From NCBI GenBank assembly GCA_935421135.1, contig OW285189.1, forward strand, positions 1,288,179 through 1,352,178: a stretch of 64,000 nucleotides of DNA. Direction: 5' to 3'. Positions within the stretch are counted from its first letter, which is position 1, and the number at the start of each line of letters is the position of its first letter. Below the pieces are notes generated by a model. The model worked only from the letters and a program-made list of their open reading frames with translations. It did not search any database and was not told the DNA's origin. The translations under genes were made by a program, and so were the position numbers. Positions 1 to 14,880 of this stretch are shown here, piece after piece. This DNA comes from Bugulina stolonifera (Eukaryota; Bryozoa; Gymnolaemata; Cheilostomatida; Bugulidae).

Positions 1-19
1 CTCCTGCAATGGATAGATG

Positions 20-1100
20 TGTAATACTATACACATGTACTGTATGTAATACTATACACATGTACTGTATGTAATACTATACACATGTACTGTATGTACT
101 ACTATACACATGTACTGTATGTAATACTAATACACATGTACTGTATGTACTACTATATACATGTACTGTATGTACTACTATATACGTGTACTGTATGTAA
201 TACTATACACATGTACTGTATGTACTACTAATACACATGTACTGTATGTACTACTATATACATGTACTGTATGTAATACTATACACATGTACTGTATGTA
301 ATACTATACACATGTACTGTATGTAATACTATACACATGTACTGTATGTAATACTATACACATGTACTGTATGTAATACTATACACATGTACTGTATGTA
401 ATACTATATACATGTACTGTATGTACTACTAATACACATGTACAGTATGTACTACTATATACATGTACTGTATGTAATACTATACACATGTACTGTATGT
501 AATACTATACACATGTACTGTATGTACTACTATACACATGTACTGTATGTAATACTAATACACATGTACTGTATGTAATACTATACACATGTACTGTATG
601 TACTACTATACACATGTACTGTATGTAATACTAATACACATGTACTGTATGTACTACTATACACATGTACTGTATGTACTACGATACACATGTACTGTAT
701 GTAATACTAATACACATGTACTGTATGTAATACTATACACATGTACTGTATGTACTACTATACACATGTACTGTATGTACTACTATACACATGTACTGTA
801 TGTACTACTATACACATGTACTGTATGCACTACTATACACATGTACTGTATGTAATACTATACACATGTACTGTATGTACTACTATACACATGTACTGTA
901 TGTACTACTATACACATGTACTGTATGTACTACTAATACACATGTACTGTATGTACTACTATACACATGTACTGTATGTACTACTATACACATGTACTGT
1001 ATGTACTACTATACACATGTACTGTATGTAATACTATACACATGTACTGTATGTACTACTATACACATGTACTGTATGTACTACTATACACATGTACTCC
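20..1100. repeat. 25-bp minisatellite, about 43 copies
   Basis: Unit GTAATACTATACACATGTACTGTAT with variants (GTACTACTA, and a 26-bp form with CTAATACAC). It continues to the left edge and lies in the last visible part of gene A. The long ORFs across it are repeat artefacts. Confidence 0.95.
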
Positions 1101-1123
1101 CTCCTCCCCCATACCTAGCTCAC

Positions 1124-4100
1124 CAACATAGAGCTGTGAAATCATCTTTGGTCAACAACTGTACACATAACACAAGCGTGCTCTCCACAAAATTAGTGGC
1201 TACATTAAAATACCAACTGAATTCCAGGTCACAAAGACACTCACAAACAGGTAAAGTAATACACACCTCTTTGACCTTGCAGTGTAACCATGCCTGCTGT
1301 AATCGGTATTGTGATTGGTCACCAGTCTGTGACATCATGGGGTCAGAGTTGAGTAGTTTACCCTTTCCATCTGAGATGCGTACTTGATGAGATGGATACA
1401 TTTCCTACGAGCATAGTTATACACATGGTATACAGTGGTTTTTCATGGTATACACTATGCAGTGGGTCTCCATGGTATACGCTATACAGTGGTTTTTCAT
1501 GGTATACACTATGCAGTGGGTTTCCATGGTATACACTAAGCAGTGGGTTTCTATGGTATACATTATACAGTGGTTTTTCATGGTATACACTATGCAGTGG
1601 GTTTCCATGGTATACGCTATACAGTGGGTTTCCATGGTATACACTATACAGTGGTTTTCCATGGCATGCACCATGCAGTGGGTTTCCATGGTATACACTA
1701 TACAGTGGTTTTCCGTGGTATAAATTACACAGTGGGTTTCCATGGTATATACTATATAGTGGGTTTTCATGGGATACACTATACAGTAGATTCCTACAGT
1801 CACCTTGACGTTTTGTTCTAGTGCTTTGATATGACTACAGTGAACTGACTGACTATTAAGGTGCAAACACAATGGAGCGTTTTGGAACGAGCATTTTTGA
1901 GCAAGCGTCAAATGCTATGGTCTTGATAAACACACGGTGCGAACGGAGAGCGCGGTGATTTGCCAATTAGCGAATGATGTTTCAGTGTGTAAGCACTTCG
2001 CCATAACGGACCTGCTTATGCTTACTAGCTCTGGCTAGCAGCCAATCACCGGCGAGCGAATCGTCTCAATACTACTGTTGATACAGCTCGCAAGTTTTGG
2101 GAGTGTTGGCACCTGGACAATTCGCGAGCGTCAAATTTGCTCCAGAACACCCCCGTGTGTTTGCACTTTAAGCTGGCCGAGCATAATGTTATAACGGTGT
2201 ATGATACTCTAAGTAATCAGTGTTATACATGTCTGTATCATATATACTAGATAGTAGAGCGAGTAATACACTCCACAGTCTACATCATAGACGTATTATA
2301 TAGCACATTATGTAGACTTACCAGCTCATCTGACATCTCATCAGTTGCAGATAGATAGTTCAGCTCTGTGTCAGCACCCTGTAGAACAGATTACGACTAC
2401 AATTGATTTTCTACATGTTATTGTAGGAAATGGGGTTGCAATAACTGCCCATGCCACTTAGTTAAAAAAGCAAGCCTGATAATGGGTATAACAATGGTCT
2501 TTCGATGTGGTTGCAAGCTCTATTTTAACAGTTTAGGTGTGTTCATCTATGAAATACATGCATATATACACAAAGGTTTGTATATAAATACAACAACTAT
2601 TACAGCTGTGCAACCAATGCAGAACATGGCGCCTAGTATTTTAATTAAATAATATTAGTAAATATTTCTAAGAATCCTAGGCAGAGCACACCTACTCACG
2701 TATAATGATATGTAGATATGAATAGTTAGTAGAGGCTCACCGTGTTAGTATGAGATCTTAGAACCATGTGGACCACTTCCTCATCATCTTGGGTACTGAA
2801 GCTAAAGTCCACATTCGAGAGATTGCAATCACCGAGTGACTTGGGCACGCTGAGTGGGCTAAATGCTCTAGAAAGTAACAGTATTTCGGCCTACTTGATT
2901 TTTGTAGATGACTGGATATATGTATGATGCATGTGTGCACATTACTATGCTAAATATATACTGTACATTTGTATGTACAATTTATACATGTATACAATAT
3001 AAATGATACATACACTGACTTGGGAGAGGTATGCTGGGTGAGTGAGAAACGACCTTCACCTCCACGACTCTGGGACGTTGGAGAAGATCTCTCCAAGTCA
3101 ACAAAGTTCTCCCCATCCAGAGAGTTATCCAGTTCTGCCATATGTATCTAGGGTAAGGAAGTGTGTCACATTGAGTTAAGTATTAGCCATGTATAATATA
3201 CAATGTACGTACATGTGTGGGTTGGTAGGTAAAAGAGTGTTTGATGTTATTGTGCTAGCTGCTGGGTATGTATTTGGGTTAGCTATAGAGTAAGTGACCT
3301 ACCGGGCTGTGTGAATAAACGGGTGACATCTGCAGGCTAGGTACATCATCTAATACACCTACAATGTGATAATATAATACACCTACAATGTGATAATATA
3401 ATACACCTACAATGTGATCATATAATACACCTACAATGTGATCATATAATACACCTACAATGTGATCATATAATACACCTACAATGTGATCATATAATAC
3501 ACCTACAATGTGATCATATAATACACCTACAATGTGATCATATAATACACCTACAATGCCATCATATAATACACCTACAATGTGATCATATAATACACGT
3601 ACAATGTGATCATATAATACACCTACAATGTGATCATATAATACACCTACAATGTGATCATATAATACACCTACAATGTGATCATATAATACACGTACAA
3701 TGTCATCATATAATACACCTACAATGTGATCATATAATACACCTACAATGTGATCATATAATACACCTACAATGTGATCATATAACAGAGTTGGGTCCAA
3801 GTCGACTTGCAAGTCAACAAGTCAAGTCATTTCTAAAATTTTGGAGGCAAGTCAAGTCCAAGTCAAGTCAGTGCTGCCTCAAGTCAAGTCAAGTCAAGTC
3901 ATTTCTAAAATTTTGAAGGCAAGTCAAGTCGAAGTCAAGTCAGTGCTGCCTCAAGTCAAGTCAAGTCAAGTCAGCTGTCATGCAAGTCACAAGTCAAGTC
4001 AAGTCAAAGTCAAGTCAAGTCAAAATGCAAGTCAAGTGGAAGATAACTTCAAAAAATTTTACATTTTTTAAAACATCATTTTTTTCTTTTAGTAGGCATT

Positions 4101-7100
4101 CCAATCCATGAAAAACCTATGCCAAGGTGTAGCAGGGCATGGACATGTATGTGATGCAATCATGGTAAAGAACTAGTCTATATAAGTAGTATTATTGGCA
4201 CTACAGTCGAGACTGGTCATATAGTATTATATACTGTATATTGTAATGGTGATGCAGTGTTACATAGCATATAAGCAGCACATGGTACAGCAAGGAGTGT
4301 CCACTGGCCAGTCCTGCAATTTAACTCTAGTAATTATTGCACTGCACATTGTATTCACTACTTACACCCCACCTACATTGTATGCTACACTTACACTACT
4401 TGCACTGTGTGTAGTTGTGGCTATGCATTGTCGTTGTGTAGTCTCACGTACACACAGCTTAGATAGTGCCTGAATTGTGTACCCTCATAGCTAACCTTGA
4501 TATACTCTGAGTGCTGCTAGTAGCACTGATCTAGTAAAAATGATAATTAGGTAGGCAATTGAGACCTTTTTTCCATGTTGGCTAAACACTGTACAAAATT
4601 TTTATTTGCCAGATTGACTTGGCAAAACCCAAGTCAAAACCACAAGTCATTCCTGTGTCCAAGTCAAGTCAAGTCAAGTCACATTGATGTGCAAGTCAAA
4701 GTCAAGTCAAAATCACAAGTCATTCATGTGTCCAAGTCAAGTCAAGTCAAGTCACATTGATGTGCAAGTCAAAGTCAAGTCAAGTCAGCAAGTTGGCAAG
4801 TCCAAGTCAAGTCGACTTGTGACTTGACTTGACTTGGCAAGTCAAGTCAAATCTATGACTTGGACCCAGCTCTGTCATATAATACACCTACAATGTGATC
4901 ATATAATACACCTACAATGTCACCATATAATACACCTACAATGTGATAATATAATACACCTACAATGTCACCATATAATACACCTACAATGTCACCATAT
5001 AATACACCTACAATGTCACCATATAATACACCTACAATGTGATCATATAATACACCTACAATGTGATCATATAATACACCTACAATGTGATCGTATAATA
5101 CACCTACAATGTGATCATATAATACACCTACAATGTGATCATATAATACACCTACAATGTCACCATATAATACACCTACAATGTGATCATATAATACACC
5201 TACAATGTGATCATATAATACACCTACAATGTGATCATATAATACACCTACAATGTGATCATATAATACACCTACAATGTGATCATATAATACACCTACA
5301 ATGTGATCATATAATACACCTACAATGTGACCATATAATACACCTACAATGTGATCATATAATACACCTACAATGTGATCATATAATACACCTACAATGT
5401 GATAATATAATACACCTACAATGTGATCGTATAATACACCTACAATGTGATCATATAATACACCTACAGTGTGATCATATAATACACCTACAATGTGATC
5501 ATATAATACACCTACAATGTGATCATATAATACACCTACAATGTGATCATATAATACACCTACAATGTGATCATATAATACACCTACAATGTGATCATAT
5601 AATACACCTACAATGTGATCATATAATACACCTACAATGCCATCATATAATACACCTACAATGTGATCATATAATACACCTACAATGTGATCATATAATA
5701 CACGTACAATGTGATCATATAATACACCTACAATGTGATCATATAATACACCTACAATGTGACCATATAATACACCTACAATGTGATCATATAATACACC
5801 TACAATGTGATCATATAATACACCTACAATGTGATCATATAATACACGTACAATGTGATCATATAATACACCTACAATGTGATCATATAATACACCTACA
5901 ATGTGATAATATAATACACCTACAATGTGATCGTATAATACACCTACAATGTGATCATATAATACACCTATAATGTGATCATATAATACACCTACAATGC
6001 CATCATATAATACACCTACAATGTGATCATATAATACACCTACAATGTCACCATATAATACACCTACAATGTGATCATATAATACACCTACAATGCCATC
6101 ATATAATACACCTACAATGTGATCATATAATACACCTACAATGTGATCATATAATACACGTACAATGTGATCATATAATACACCTACAATGTGATCATAT
6201 AATACACCTACAATGTGACCATATAATACACCTACAATGTGATCATATAATACACCTACAATGTGATCATATAATACACCTACAATGTGATCATATAATA
6301 CACCTACAATGTGACCATATAATACACCTACAATGTGATCATATAATACACCTACAATGTGATCATATAATACACCTACAATGTGATAATATAATACACC
6401 TACAATGTGATCGTATAATACACCTACAATGTGATCATATAATACACCTACAATGTGATCATATAATACACCTACAATGTGATCATATAATACACCTACA
6501 ATGTGATCATATAATACACCTACAATGCCATCATATAATACACCTACAATGCCATCATATAATACACCTACAATGTGATCATATAATACACCTACAATGT
6601 GATCATATAATACACGTACAATGTGATCATATAATACACCTACAATGTGATCATATAATACACCTACAATGTGATCATATAATACACCTACAATGTGACC
6701 ATATAATACACCTACAATGTGATCGTATAATACACCTACAATGTGATCATATAATACACCTACAGTGTGATCATATAATACACCTACAATGTGACCATAT
6801 AATACACCTACAATGTGATCATATAATACACCTACAATGTGATCATATAATACACCTACAATGTGATAATATAATACACCTACAATGTGATAATATAATA
6901 CACCTACAATGTGATCATATAATACACGTACAATGTCACCATATAATACACCTACAATGTGATCATATAATACACCTACAATGTGATCATATAATACACC
7001 TACAATGTGATCATATAATACACCTACAATGTGATCATATAATACACCTACAATGTGATCATATAATACACCTACAATGTGATCATATAATACACCTACA

Positions 7101-10100
7101 ATGTGATCATATAATACACCTACAATGTGACCATATAATACACCTACAATGTGATCATATAATACACCTACAATGTGATCATATAATACACCTACAATGT
7201 GATCATATAATACACCTACAATGTGATCATATAATACACCTACAATGTGATCATATAATACACCTACAATGTGATCATATAATACACCTACAATGTGACC
7301 ATATAATACACCTACAATGTGATCATATAATACACCTACAATGTGATCGTATAATACACCTACAGTGTGATCGTATAATACACCTACAATGTGATCATAT
7401 AATACACCTACAATGTGATCATATAATACACCTACAATGTGATCATATAATACACCTACAATGTGATCATATAATACACCTACAATGTGATCATATAATA
7501 CACCTACAATGTGATCATATAATACACCTACAATGTGACCATATAATACACCTACAATGTGATCATATAATACACCTACAATGTGACCATATAATACACC
7601 TACAATGTGATCATATAATACACCTACAATGCCATCATATAATACACCTACAATGTGATCATATAATACACCTACAATGTCACCATATAATACACCTACA
7701 ATGTGATCATATAATACACCTACAATGTGATCATATAATACACCTACAATGTGATCATATAATACACCTACAATGTCACCATATAATACACCTACAATGT
7801 GATCATATAATACACCTACAATGTCATCATATAATACACCTACAATGTCACCATATAATACACCTACAATGTCACCATATAATACTAACTAATAAAAATA
7901 CAAGTCATGTATATCCATATTGTATTTACCCACAAGCACTAGTAATGAATGATATACATGTATTTCTTCCCTTATCTGACCACTTTATCATAGGTATGAC
8001 CTGACCATTGTATCATAGCTATGACCTGACCATTGTATCATAGGTATGATCTGACTATTGTATCATAGCTATGACCTGACCATTGTATCATAGGTATGAC
8101 CTGACCATTGTATCATAGCTATGACCTGACCATTGTATCATAGCTATGACCTGACCATTGTATCATAGGTATGACCTGACCATTGTATCATAGCTATGAC
8201 CTGACCATTGTATCATAGGTATGACCTGACCATTGTATCATAGGTATGACCTGACCATTGTATCATAGCTATGACCTGACCATTGTATCATAGGTATGAC
8301 CTGACCATTGTATCATAGCTATGACCTGACCATTGTATCATAGGTATGATCTGACTATTGTATCATAGCTATGACCTGACCATTGTATCATAGGTATGAC
8401 CTGACCATTGTATCATAGCTATGACCTGACCATTGTATCATAGGTATGACCTGACCATTGTATCACAGCTATGACCTGACCATTGTATCATAGGTATGAC
8501 CTGACCATTGTATCATAGCTATGACCTGACCATTGTATCATAGGTATGACCTGACCATTGTATCATAGGTATGACCTGACCATTGTATCATAGCTATGAC
8601 CTGACCATTGTATCATAGGTATGACCTGACCATTGTATCATAGCTATGACCTGACCATTGTATCATAGGTATGATCTGACTATTGTATCATAGCTATGAC
8701 CTGACCATTGTATCATAGGTATGACCTGACCATTGTATCATAGCTATGACCTGACCATTGTATCATAGGTATGACCTGACCATTGTATCATAGCTATGAC
8801 CTGACCATTGTATCATAGGTATGACCTGACCATTGTATCATAGCTATGACCTGACCATTGTATCATAGCTATGACCTGACCATTGTATCATAGGTATGAC
8901 CTGACCATTGTATCATAGCTATGACCTGACCATTGTATCATAGCTATGACCTGACCATTGCATCATAGGTATGATCTGACCATTGTATCCTCAACCAACA
9001 GCAGCATGGGATTAGAAAGGCAGTGGCACCACCTGGGAACACTTACCCTGAGAGAACTGATGAAAGCTAGATAAGGAGTTGTTTGGAGAGGAGCTGGTGG
9101 ATCTCACCTCGTTTATAGCACTTGATATGTCACTGAAATATACATCCTTATTCAATCATTCTATTATATACTATGTGCACTGACCTCTACAGTATACTAT
9201 GTAGACTGACCTTTACAGTATACTATGTACACTGACCTCTACCGTATACTATGTACACTGACCTCTACCGTATACTATGTACACTGACCTCTACCGTATA
9301 CTATGTACACTGACCTCTACCGTATACTATGTACTCTGACCTCTGCAGCATGCGATGACGTACCTGATGTAAGAGCCTGCAATACTTGTCCTGCTCACAG
9401 ATCGTTCACTGGGAGCATGGGCTAGACTGAGATCACTACCGCATGTTGAGGTACTGTTGGGCATGTGTCCTTTACTACCCTTATCAGAGGTAGACACGGT
9501 ACAGGGCACTGGGGCTACTGGTTGCACACGCACTCTTTTACTATCAATTTGATGCCTACAGAAACAAAGTCTCATCTGTGCAAGTAAATTTGACCTTTTC
9601 TGTCAGAATCAGACATTGATAGTATTTTTATTTTTATTTAATCAGCAAAATTTTCATAATTCTTATTAATTCACATGCTCACACTCATAATATTCATAAT
9701 AAGCCCAATGAATAATAGTTGATCACAAGTTATTCTGTGTGAATCTTATATGAATTTTGGAGTTATTGCTTGACAATGTATGATTCTGATAGCAAGGGTC
9801 ACAAATACAGTACATGTACACGTGTAGGATAACGTACAGTGCTGTGTTATGGTAATTTTACATAGACATAGTTATGGTAATACCTGCGAACTCTGTTTGT
9901 GACTTCCTGAAACTCTTGTTTAATGGTGGAGATGGACTCACATGTGCCATATGCTCTATTCTTAGCTGAAGTTGCACAAACAGCACCGTGTGATACATGT
10001 ACAGTGGGATAGGGGTACAAATACCAAAATATTGAGAGACAGAAGCATGAATATCTCACATCCTCTTGCCGGGTTTTTCACAAAATATGAATTATACTCT

Positions 10101-13100
10101 TTCATAATATCATAAAGGTCTAAATAACTATCATTACTGCACTGCTAATGTATACGAAGGCGAGACAATACTGTCAATAGCCTACCTTCTAGGAGCTGTG
10201 AGACCACCCCTTCTATTACTGGTAGCTGCTGTAGTGCAAGATTCAGGGCCCCAATCTAAAGGTACAGTGTGCTCAATACATAATATTGAGTATACTACAT
10301 AAGATAACAGTCATCATGCATGTCAGTGTTAGTTCCTGTGAGACAGGATGAGAGCTGCACTACCTCGCCATTATCTATATGATTACTATTGAATAACTTA
10401 CATGCAGTTGTTCTACGTGTTGAACATTTGCTTATTCAATAGATTCAGATCCAACACATCTCTCCATACACACGCATGTATACAATACTCTGTACATACA
10501 AGATACGCATGTACACAATACTATGTACATACAATATACGCATGTATACAATACTATGTACATACAAGATACGCATGTACACAATACTCTGTACATACAA
10601 GATACGCATGTATACAATACTCTGTACATACAAGATACGCATGTATACAATACTCTGTACATACAAGATACGCATGTACACAATACTATGTACATACAAG
10701 ATACGCATGTATACAACACTCTGTACATACAAGATACGCATGTACACAATACTATGTACATACAAGATACGCATGTATGCAATACTCTGTACATACAAGA
10801 TACGCATGTACACAATACTCTGTACATACAAGATACGCATGTATACAATACTCTGTACATACAAGATACGCATGTACACAATACTATGTACATACAAGAT
10901 ACGCATGTATACAATACTCTGTACATACAAGATACGCATGTACACAATACTCTGTACATACAAGATACGCAAGTACACATTACTCTGTACATACAAGATA
11001 TGCATGTATACAATACTATGTACATACAAGATACGCATGTATACAATACTCTGTACATACAAGATACGCATGTACACAATACTCTGTACATACAAGATAC
11101 GCATGTATACAATACTCTGTACATACAAGATACGCATGTACACAATACTATGTACATACAAGATACGCATGTATACAATACTCTGTACATACAAGATACG
11201 CATGTACACAATACTCTGTACATACAAGATACGCATGTACACAATACTATGTACATACAAGATACGCATGTATACAATACTCTGTACATACAAGATACGC
11301 ATGTACACATTACTCTGTACATACAAGATACGCATGTATACAATACTATGTACATACAAGATACGCATGTATACAATACTCTGTACATACAAGATACGCA
11401 TGTACACAATACTCTGTACATACAAGATACGCATGTACACAATACTATGTACATACAAGATACGCATGTATACAATACTCTGTACATACAAGATACGCAT
11501 GTACACATTACTCTGTACATACAAGATACGCATGTATACAATACTATGTACATACAAGATACGCATGTATACAATACTCTGTACATACAAGATACGCATG
11601 TATACAATACTCTGTACATACAAGATACGCATGTACACAATACTCTGTACATACAAGATACGCATGTATACAATACTCTGTACATACAAGATACGCAAGT
11701 ACACATTACTCTGTACATACAAGATACGCATGTACACAATACTATGTACATACAAGATACGCATGTATACAATACTCTGTACATACAAGATACGCATGTA
11801 CACATTACTCTGTACATACAAGATACGCATGTATACAATACTATGTACATACAAGATACGCATGTATACAATACTCTGTACATACAAGATACGCATGTAC
11901 ACAATACTCCGTACATACAAGATACACATGTATACAATACTATGTACATACAAGATACGCATGTATACAATACTCTGCACATACAAGATACGCATGTACA
12001 CAATACTCTGTACATACAAGATACGCATGTACACAATACTATGTACATACAAGATACGCATGTATACAATACTCTGTACATACAGGATACGCATGTACAC
12101 AATACTCTGTACATACAAGATACGCATGTATACATTACTCTGCACATACAAGATACGCATGTACACAATACTCTGCACATACAAGATACGCATGTATACA
12201 ATACTCCGTACATACAAGATACGCATGTATACAATACTCCGTACATACAAGATACGCATGTACACAATACTATGTACATACAAGATACGCATGTACTCAA
12301 TACTATGTACATACAAGATACGCAAGTATACAATACTATGTACATACAAGATACGCAAGTATACAATACTCTGTACATACAAGATACGCAAGTACACATT
12401 ACTCTGTACATACAAGATACGCATGTACACAATACTCTGTACATACAAGATACGCATGTATACAATACTCTGTACATACAAGATACGCAAGTATACAATA
12501 CTCTGTACATACAAGATACGCAAGTACACATTACTCTGTACATACAAGATACGCATGTATACAATACTCTGTACATACAAGATACGCATGTACACAATAC
12601 TCTGTACATACAAGATACGCATGTATACAATACTCTGTACATACAAGATACGCATGTACACAATACTCTGCACATACAAGATACGCATGTACACAATACT
12701 CTGTACATACAAGATACGCATGTACACATTACTCTGTACATACAAGATACGCATGTACACAATACTCTGTACATACAAGATACGCATGTACACAATACTA
12801 TGTACATACAAGATACGCATGTATACAATACTCTGTACATACAGGATACGCATGTACACAATACTCTGTACATACAAGATACGCATGTATACATTACTCT
12901 GTACATACAAGATACGCATGTACACAATACTCTGCACATACAAGATACGCATGTATACAATACTCCGTACATACAAGATACGCATGTATACAATACTCCG
13001 TACATACAAGATACGCATGTATACAATACTATGTACATACAAGATACGCATGTATACAATACTCTGTACATACAAGATACGCATGTATACAATACTCCGT

Positions 13101-13978
13101 ACATACAAGATACGCATGTATACAATACTATGTACATACAAGATACGCATGTATACAATACGCTCTACATACAAGATACGCATGTACACAATACTATGTA
13201 CATACAAGATACGCATGTATACAATACTCTGTACATACAAGATACGCATGTACACAATACTATGTACATACAAGATACGCATGTACACAATACTCCGTAC
13301 ATACAAGATACGCATGTATACAATACGCTGTACATAAAGATACGCATGTACACAATACTATGTACATACAAGATACGCATGTACTCAATACTATGTACAT
13401 ACAAGATACGCATGTACACAATACTCTGTACATACAAGATACGCAGGCATGCACATACGCAATACACATAGGCCTACACACCTACACAATCATGTATTTG
13501 ACTGCCATGTCATACAACACCTTCCCTTACCCTGGATATAATAGTTATTGGTTACTCACTCGAGTTATCTTCCCACCTTTAGTGTTCACCATCTTTAGGT
13601 CGGGTTTGTTTGATGTATGCTTTAACAAGTTGTAACACACATACATATTTGCCCTCCATTTGGCATCTGATGCCTAGAAAGAGAGAATAAATCATAGGTT
13701 AAGAGGTCAGTGTGTACACTTACAATGGTCTGTTATGTAAATGCATAGATTAGCTAACAATATTATTCATCAACGGCAACAGGAAACCAACTGAATGTTA
13801 GACCACTACATTGTACATTGACTACACAGCAGTGCAGTTGGATACATTTCTATAACAGTCTTCTTGTAGAATAGTGATCTCATTGAACAGTGAGTGTGTA
13901 TGTGAAATGTAGAATTAATACCTGTCTATGCCTACGGTGAGTGCTAGGAGTGAGTTTTCCTTGACTTGAGGGTTTCAT
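1124..13978 (-). CDS. Unrecognised 12-exon gene (gene A), 3' end beyond left edge
   Basis: Exons on the minus strand, 5' to 3': 13978-13922 (ATG), 13673-13560, 10255-10186, 9965-9884, 9555-9364, 9132-9047, 3349-3303, 3147-3014, 2867-2741, 2378-2322, 1404-1267, 1158-1124. All junctions are GT-AG and all phases agree, giving 379 residues before the window ends. An in-frame TAG lies upstream of the ATG. The N-terminal part (residues about 20-110, around KWRANMYVCYNLL and GALNLALQQLPVIEGVVSQLL) looks helical. The middle is Ser/Thr-rich and low in hydrophobics (phosphorylation-prone linker), with an acidic segment (STQDDEEVV), and the C-terminal part is mixed. No signal peptide or membrane segment is visible. 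I do not recognise the family and assign no function. Intron 6 (about 5.7 kb) is almost entirely minisatellite. The start is likely but not proven; the exon at 1158-1124 is the least certain. Confidence 0.7.
1425..1795. repeat. 27-bp minisatellite, about 13 copies
   Basis: Core GGTATACACTATGCAGTGGG followed by TTTCCAT. It begins within about 20 bp of the acceptor of the gene A exon ending at 1404. The unit is a multiple of three, so several frames stay open on both strands without coding meaning. Confidence 0.93.
1860..2167. mobile_element. 308-bp MITE with TTAA target duplication (piggyBac-like)
   Basis: Ends are GGTGCAAACACA and TGTGTTTGCACT (11 of 12 positions inverted-complementary), flanked on both sides by TTAA (1856-1859 and 2168-2171). 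TTAA duplication is characteristic of piggyBac transposition. No coding capacity. Lies in an intron of gene A. Confidence 0.65.
3350..3785. repeat. 24-bp minisatellite, left block
   Basis: Unit ATAATACACCTACAATGTGA + TCAT, about 18 copies. Same array as 4875-7884; the two blocks are separated by a transposon insertion. The right-hand end of exon 3303-3349 (minus strand) merges into it. Confidence 0.95.
3786..4874 (+). mobile_element. hAT-type non-autonomous element, copy 1
   Basis: 1089 bp. Terminal inverted repeats CAGAGTTGGGTCCAAGTC and GACTTGGACCCAGCTCTG, with an exact 8-bp target duplication TCATATAA (3778-3785 and 4875-4882). An 8-bp duplication and CAGAG-type ends are hAT hallmarks. 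The interior holds blocks of a CAAGT/AAGTC pentamer inside each end and a unique middle of about 550 bp. No transposase. Confidence 0.9.
4875..7884. repeat. 24-bp minisatellite, right block, about 125 copies
   Basis: Same unit as 3350-3785, with recurrent variants (GTGACC, GTCACC, GCCATC, ACGTAC). Ordered runs of variants recur, so the array grew by multi-unit duplication. Intronic in gene A. Confidence 0.95.
7985..8992. repeat. 25-bp minisatellite, about 40 copies
   Basis: Unit TATGACCTGACCATTGTATC + ATAGS, where S alternates G and C. Intronic in gene A, just before the exon at 9047-9132. Confidence 0.95.
9166..9345. repeat. 26-bp minisatellite, about 7 copies
   Basis: Unit TATACTATGTACACTGACCT + CTACCG. 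It abuts the donor side of the gene A exon 9364-9555. Confidence 0.9.
10468..13445. repeat. 33-bp minisatellite, about 90 copies
   Basis: Core CATGTATACAATACTCTGTA followed by CATACAAGATACG. At 11 codons per unit and with few stops, it gives ORFs of over 900 aa on both strands, none of them genes. It fills the intron between gene A exons 10186-10255 and 13560-13673. Confidence 0.96.
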
Positions 13979-14058
13979 CGTCTCACATGCAACGTACCAG
14001 GTTATCCTCCCTTTTACTATTTTCTGTAGCCAATTATAAAACTTAAGCTCTCGAAATA

Positions 14059-14496
14059 CAGTGGAACTTGCTTAATTCAACCTTGAATAATTCATAAACT
14101 TGGTCAGTTCAAACTGTTAGCCTTGGTCCCTGCTGAGCACTATATAAATGGCTTCAAATAGTTCAAGCTTAGCATTTGTAATTCAAACTTCACGCGGCTT
14201 AGGCTCACAATATATTCAATGATGATACTATCACAGCCAGCATTAATCACCTAATAATTGTTGCTAGCAGCTAGTAGTTATTAGTAGTTACTACTGCAAT
14301 ATGTTTCTGCTCAAACTAAGCTGGGAAAACCCACTAATTGCTTTACTGTTCCTTAGCTAAATGCGTTTTTATACTGTTGTCCTGTACATGTGATGCATAT
14401 CATTATATAAAATGAAGGGATCACATAATTCAAACTCGGCCTAATTCAAACCAATTATGGTGGTCTCTTGGAATTTGAATTAAGCAAGTTCCACTG
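14059..14496. mobile_element. Tigger/pogo-like MITE
   Basis: About 438 bp with 22-bp terminal inverted repeats, CAGTGGAACTTGCTTAATTC at the left end and its complement at the right, flanked by TA on both sides (14057-14058, 14497-14498). TA duplication and CAGTGGAAC ends fit the Tc1/mariner pogo-Tigger group. No transposase. Confidence 0.75.
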
Positions 14497-14699
14497 TACA
14501 TTGAAACTTCTGTCAACATACACATAATATGTAACTTTGCATTTGACTCAATGATCTCAATGCCTCTATATGTATGGCTTTAGCAAGTCCCACCATGAAA
14601 AAGTCAATCCAAAGTGGCCCACACCCTACCGTAGTTTGACAAAGCTTACCAAAAGTTAAATTCCTTGCTTAAAAAACATAAATGAAAGGTAAAATGTTG

Positions 14700-14880
14700 G
14701 TGTGGGATAACATTTTAATTATAAATAGTAGTACGAGGCGCATTTTTTATTTTTTTCCTAATATTTCGTTACTTGTCCAAGTAACATCATCAGAGGATAA
14801 ATTCAATTTATCCTTTGATGATGCTAGGAAATAGATAAACAATAAAAAATGCGTTCCGTACTACTATTTACAAATAAATA
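14700..14880. mobile_element. Fold-back element, family FB1 copy A
   Basis: Shares CCTAATATTTCG and CATCATCAGAGGATAAA with 27830-27950 and 44125-44300. Its flanks contain inverted AATAGTAGTACG / CGTACTACTATT, with GCGCATTTTTTAT and ATAAAAAATGCG on the two sides. Boundaries approximate. Confidence 0.55.

Noticed and set aside
4834..8992. CRISPR-like array
   Set aside because: The units are contiguous direct repeats with no unique spacers, in a eukaryotic intron.
10340..10385. A 22-bp exon in gene A (minus strand)
   Set aside because: Acceptor and donor strings exist, but including it breaks the phase between exons 13560-13673 and 10186-10255, which join in frame directly.
10402..13635. Open frames of about 1000 aa on both strands
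   Set aside because: They come from a 33-bp unit with few stops; several frames on both strands are open at once and the translation is a pure repeat.
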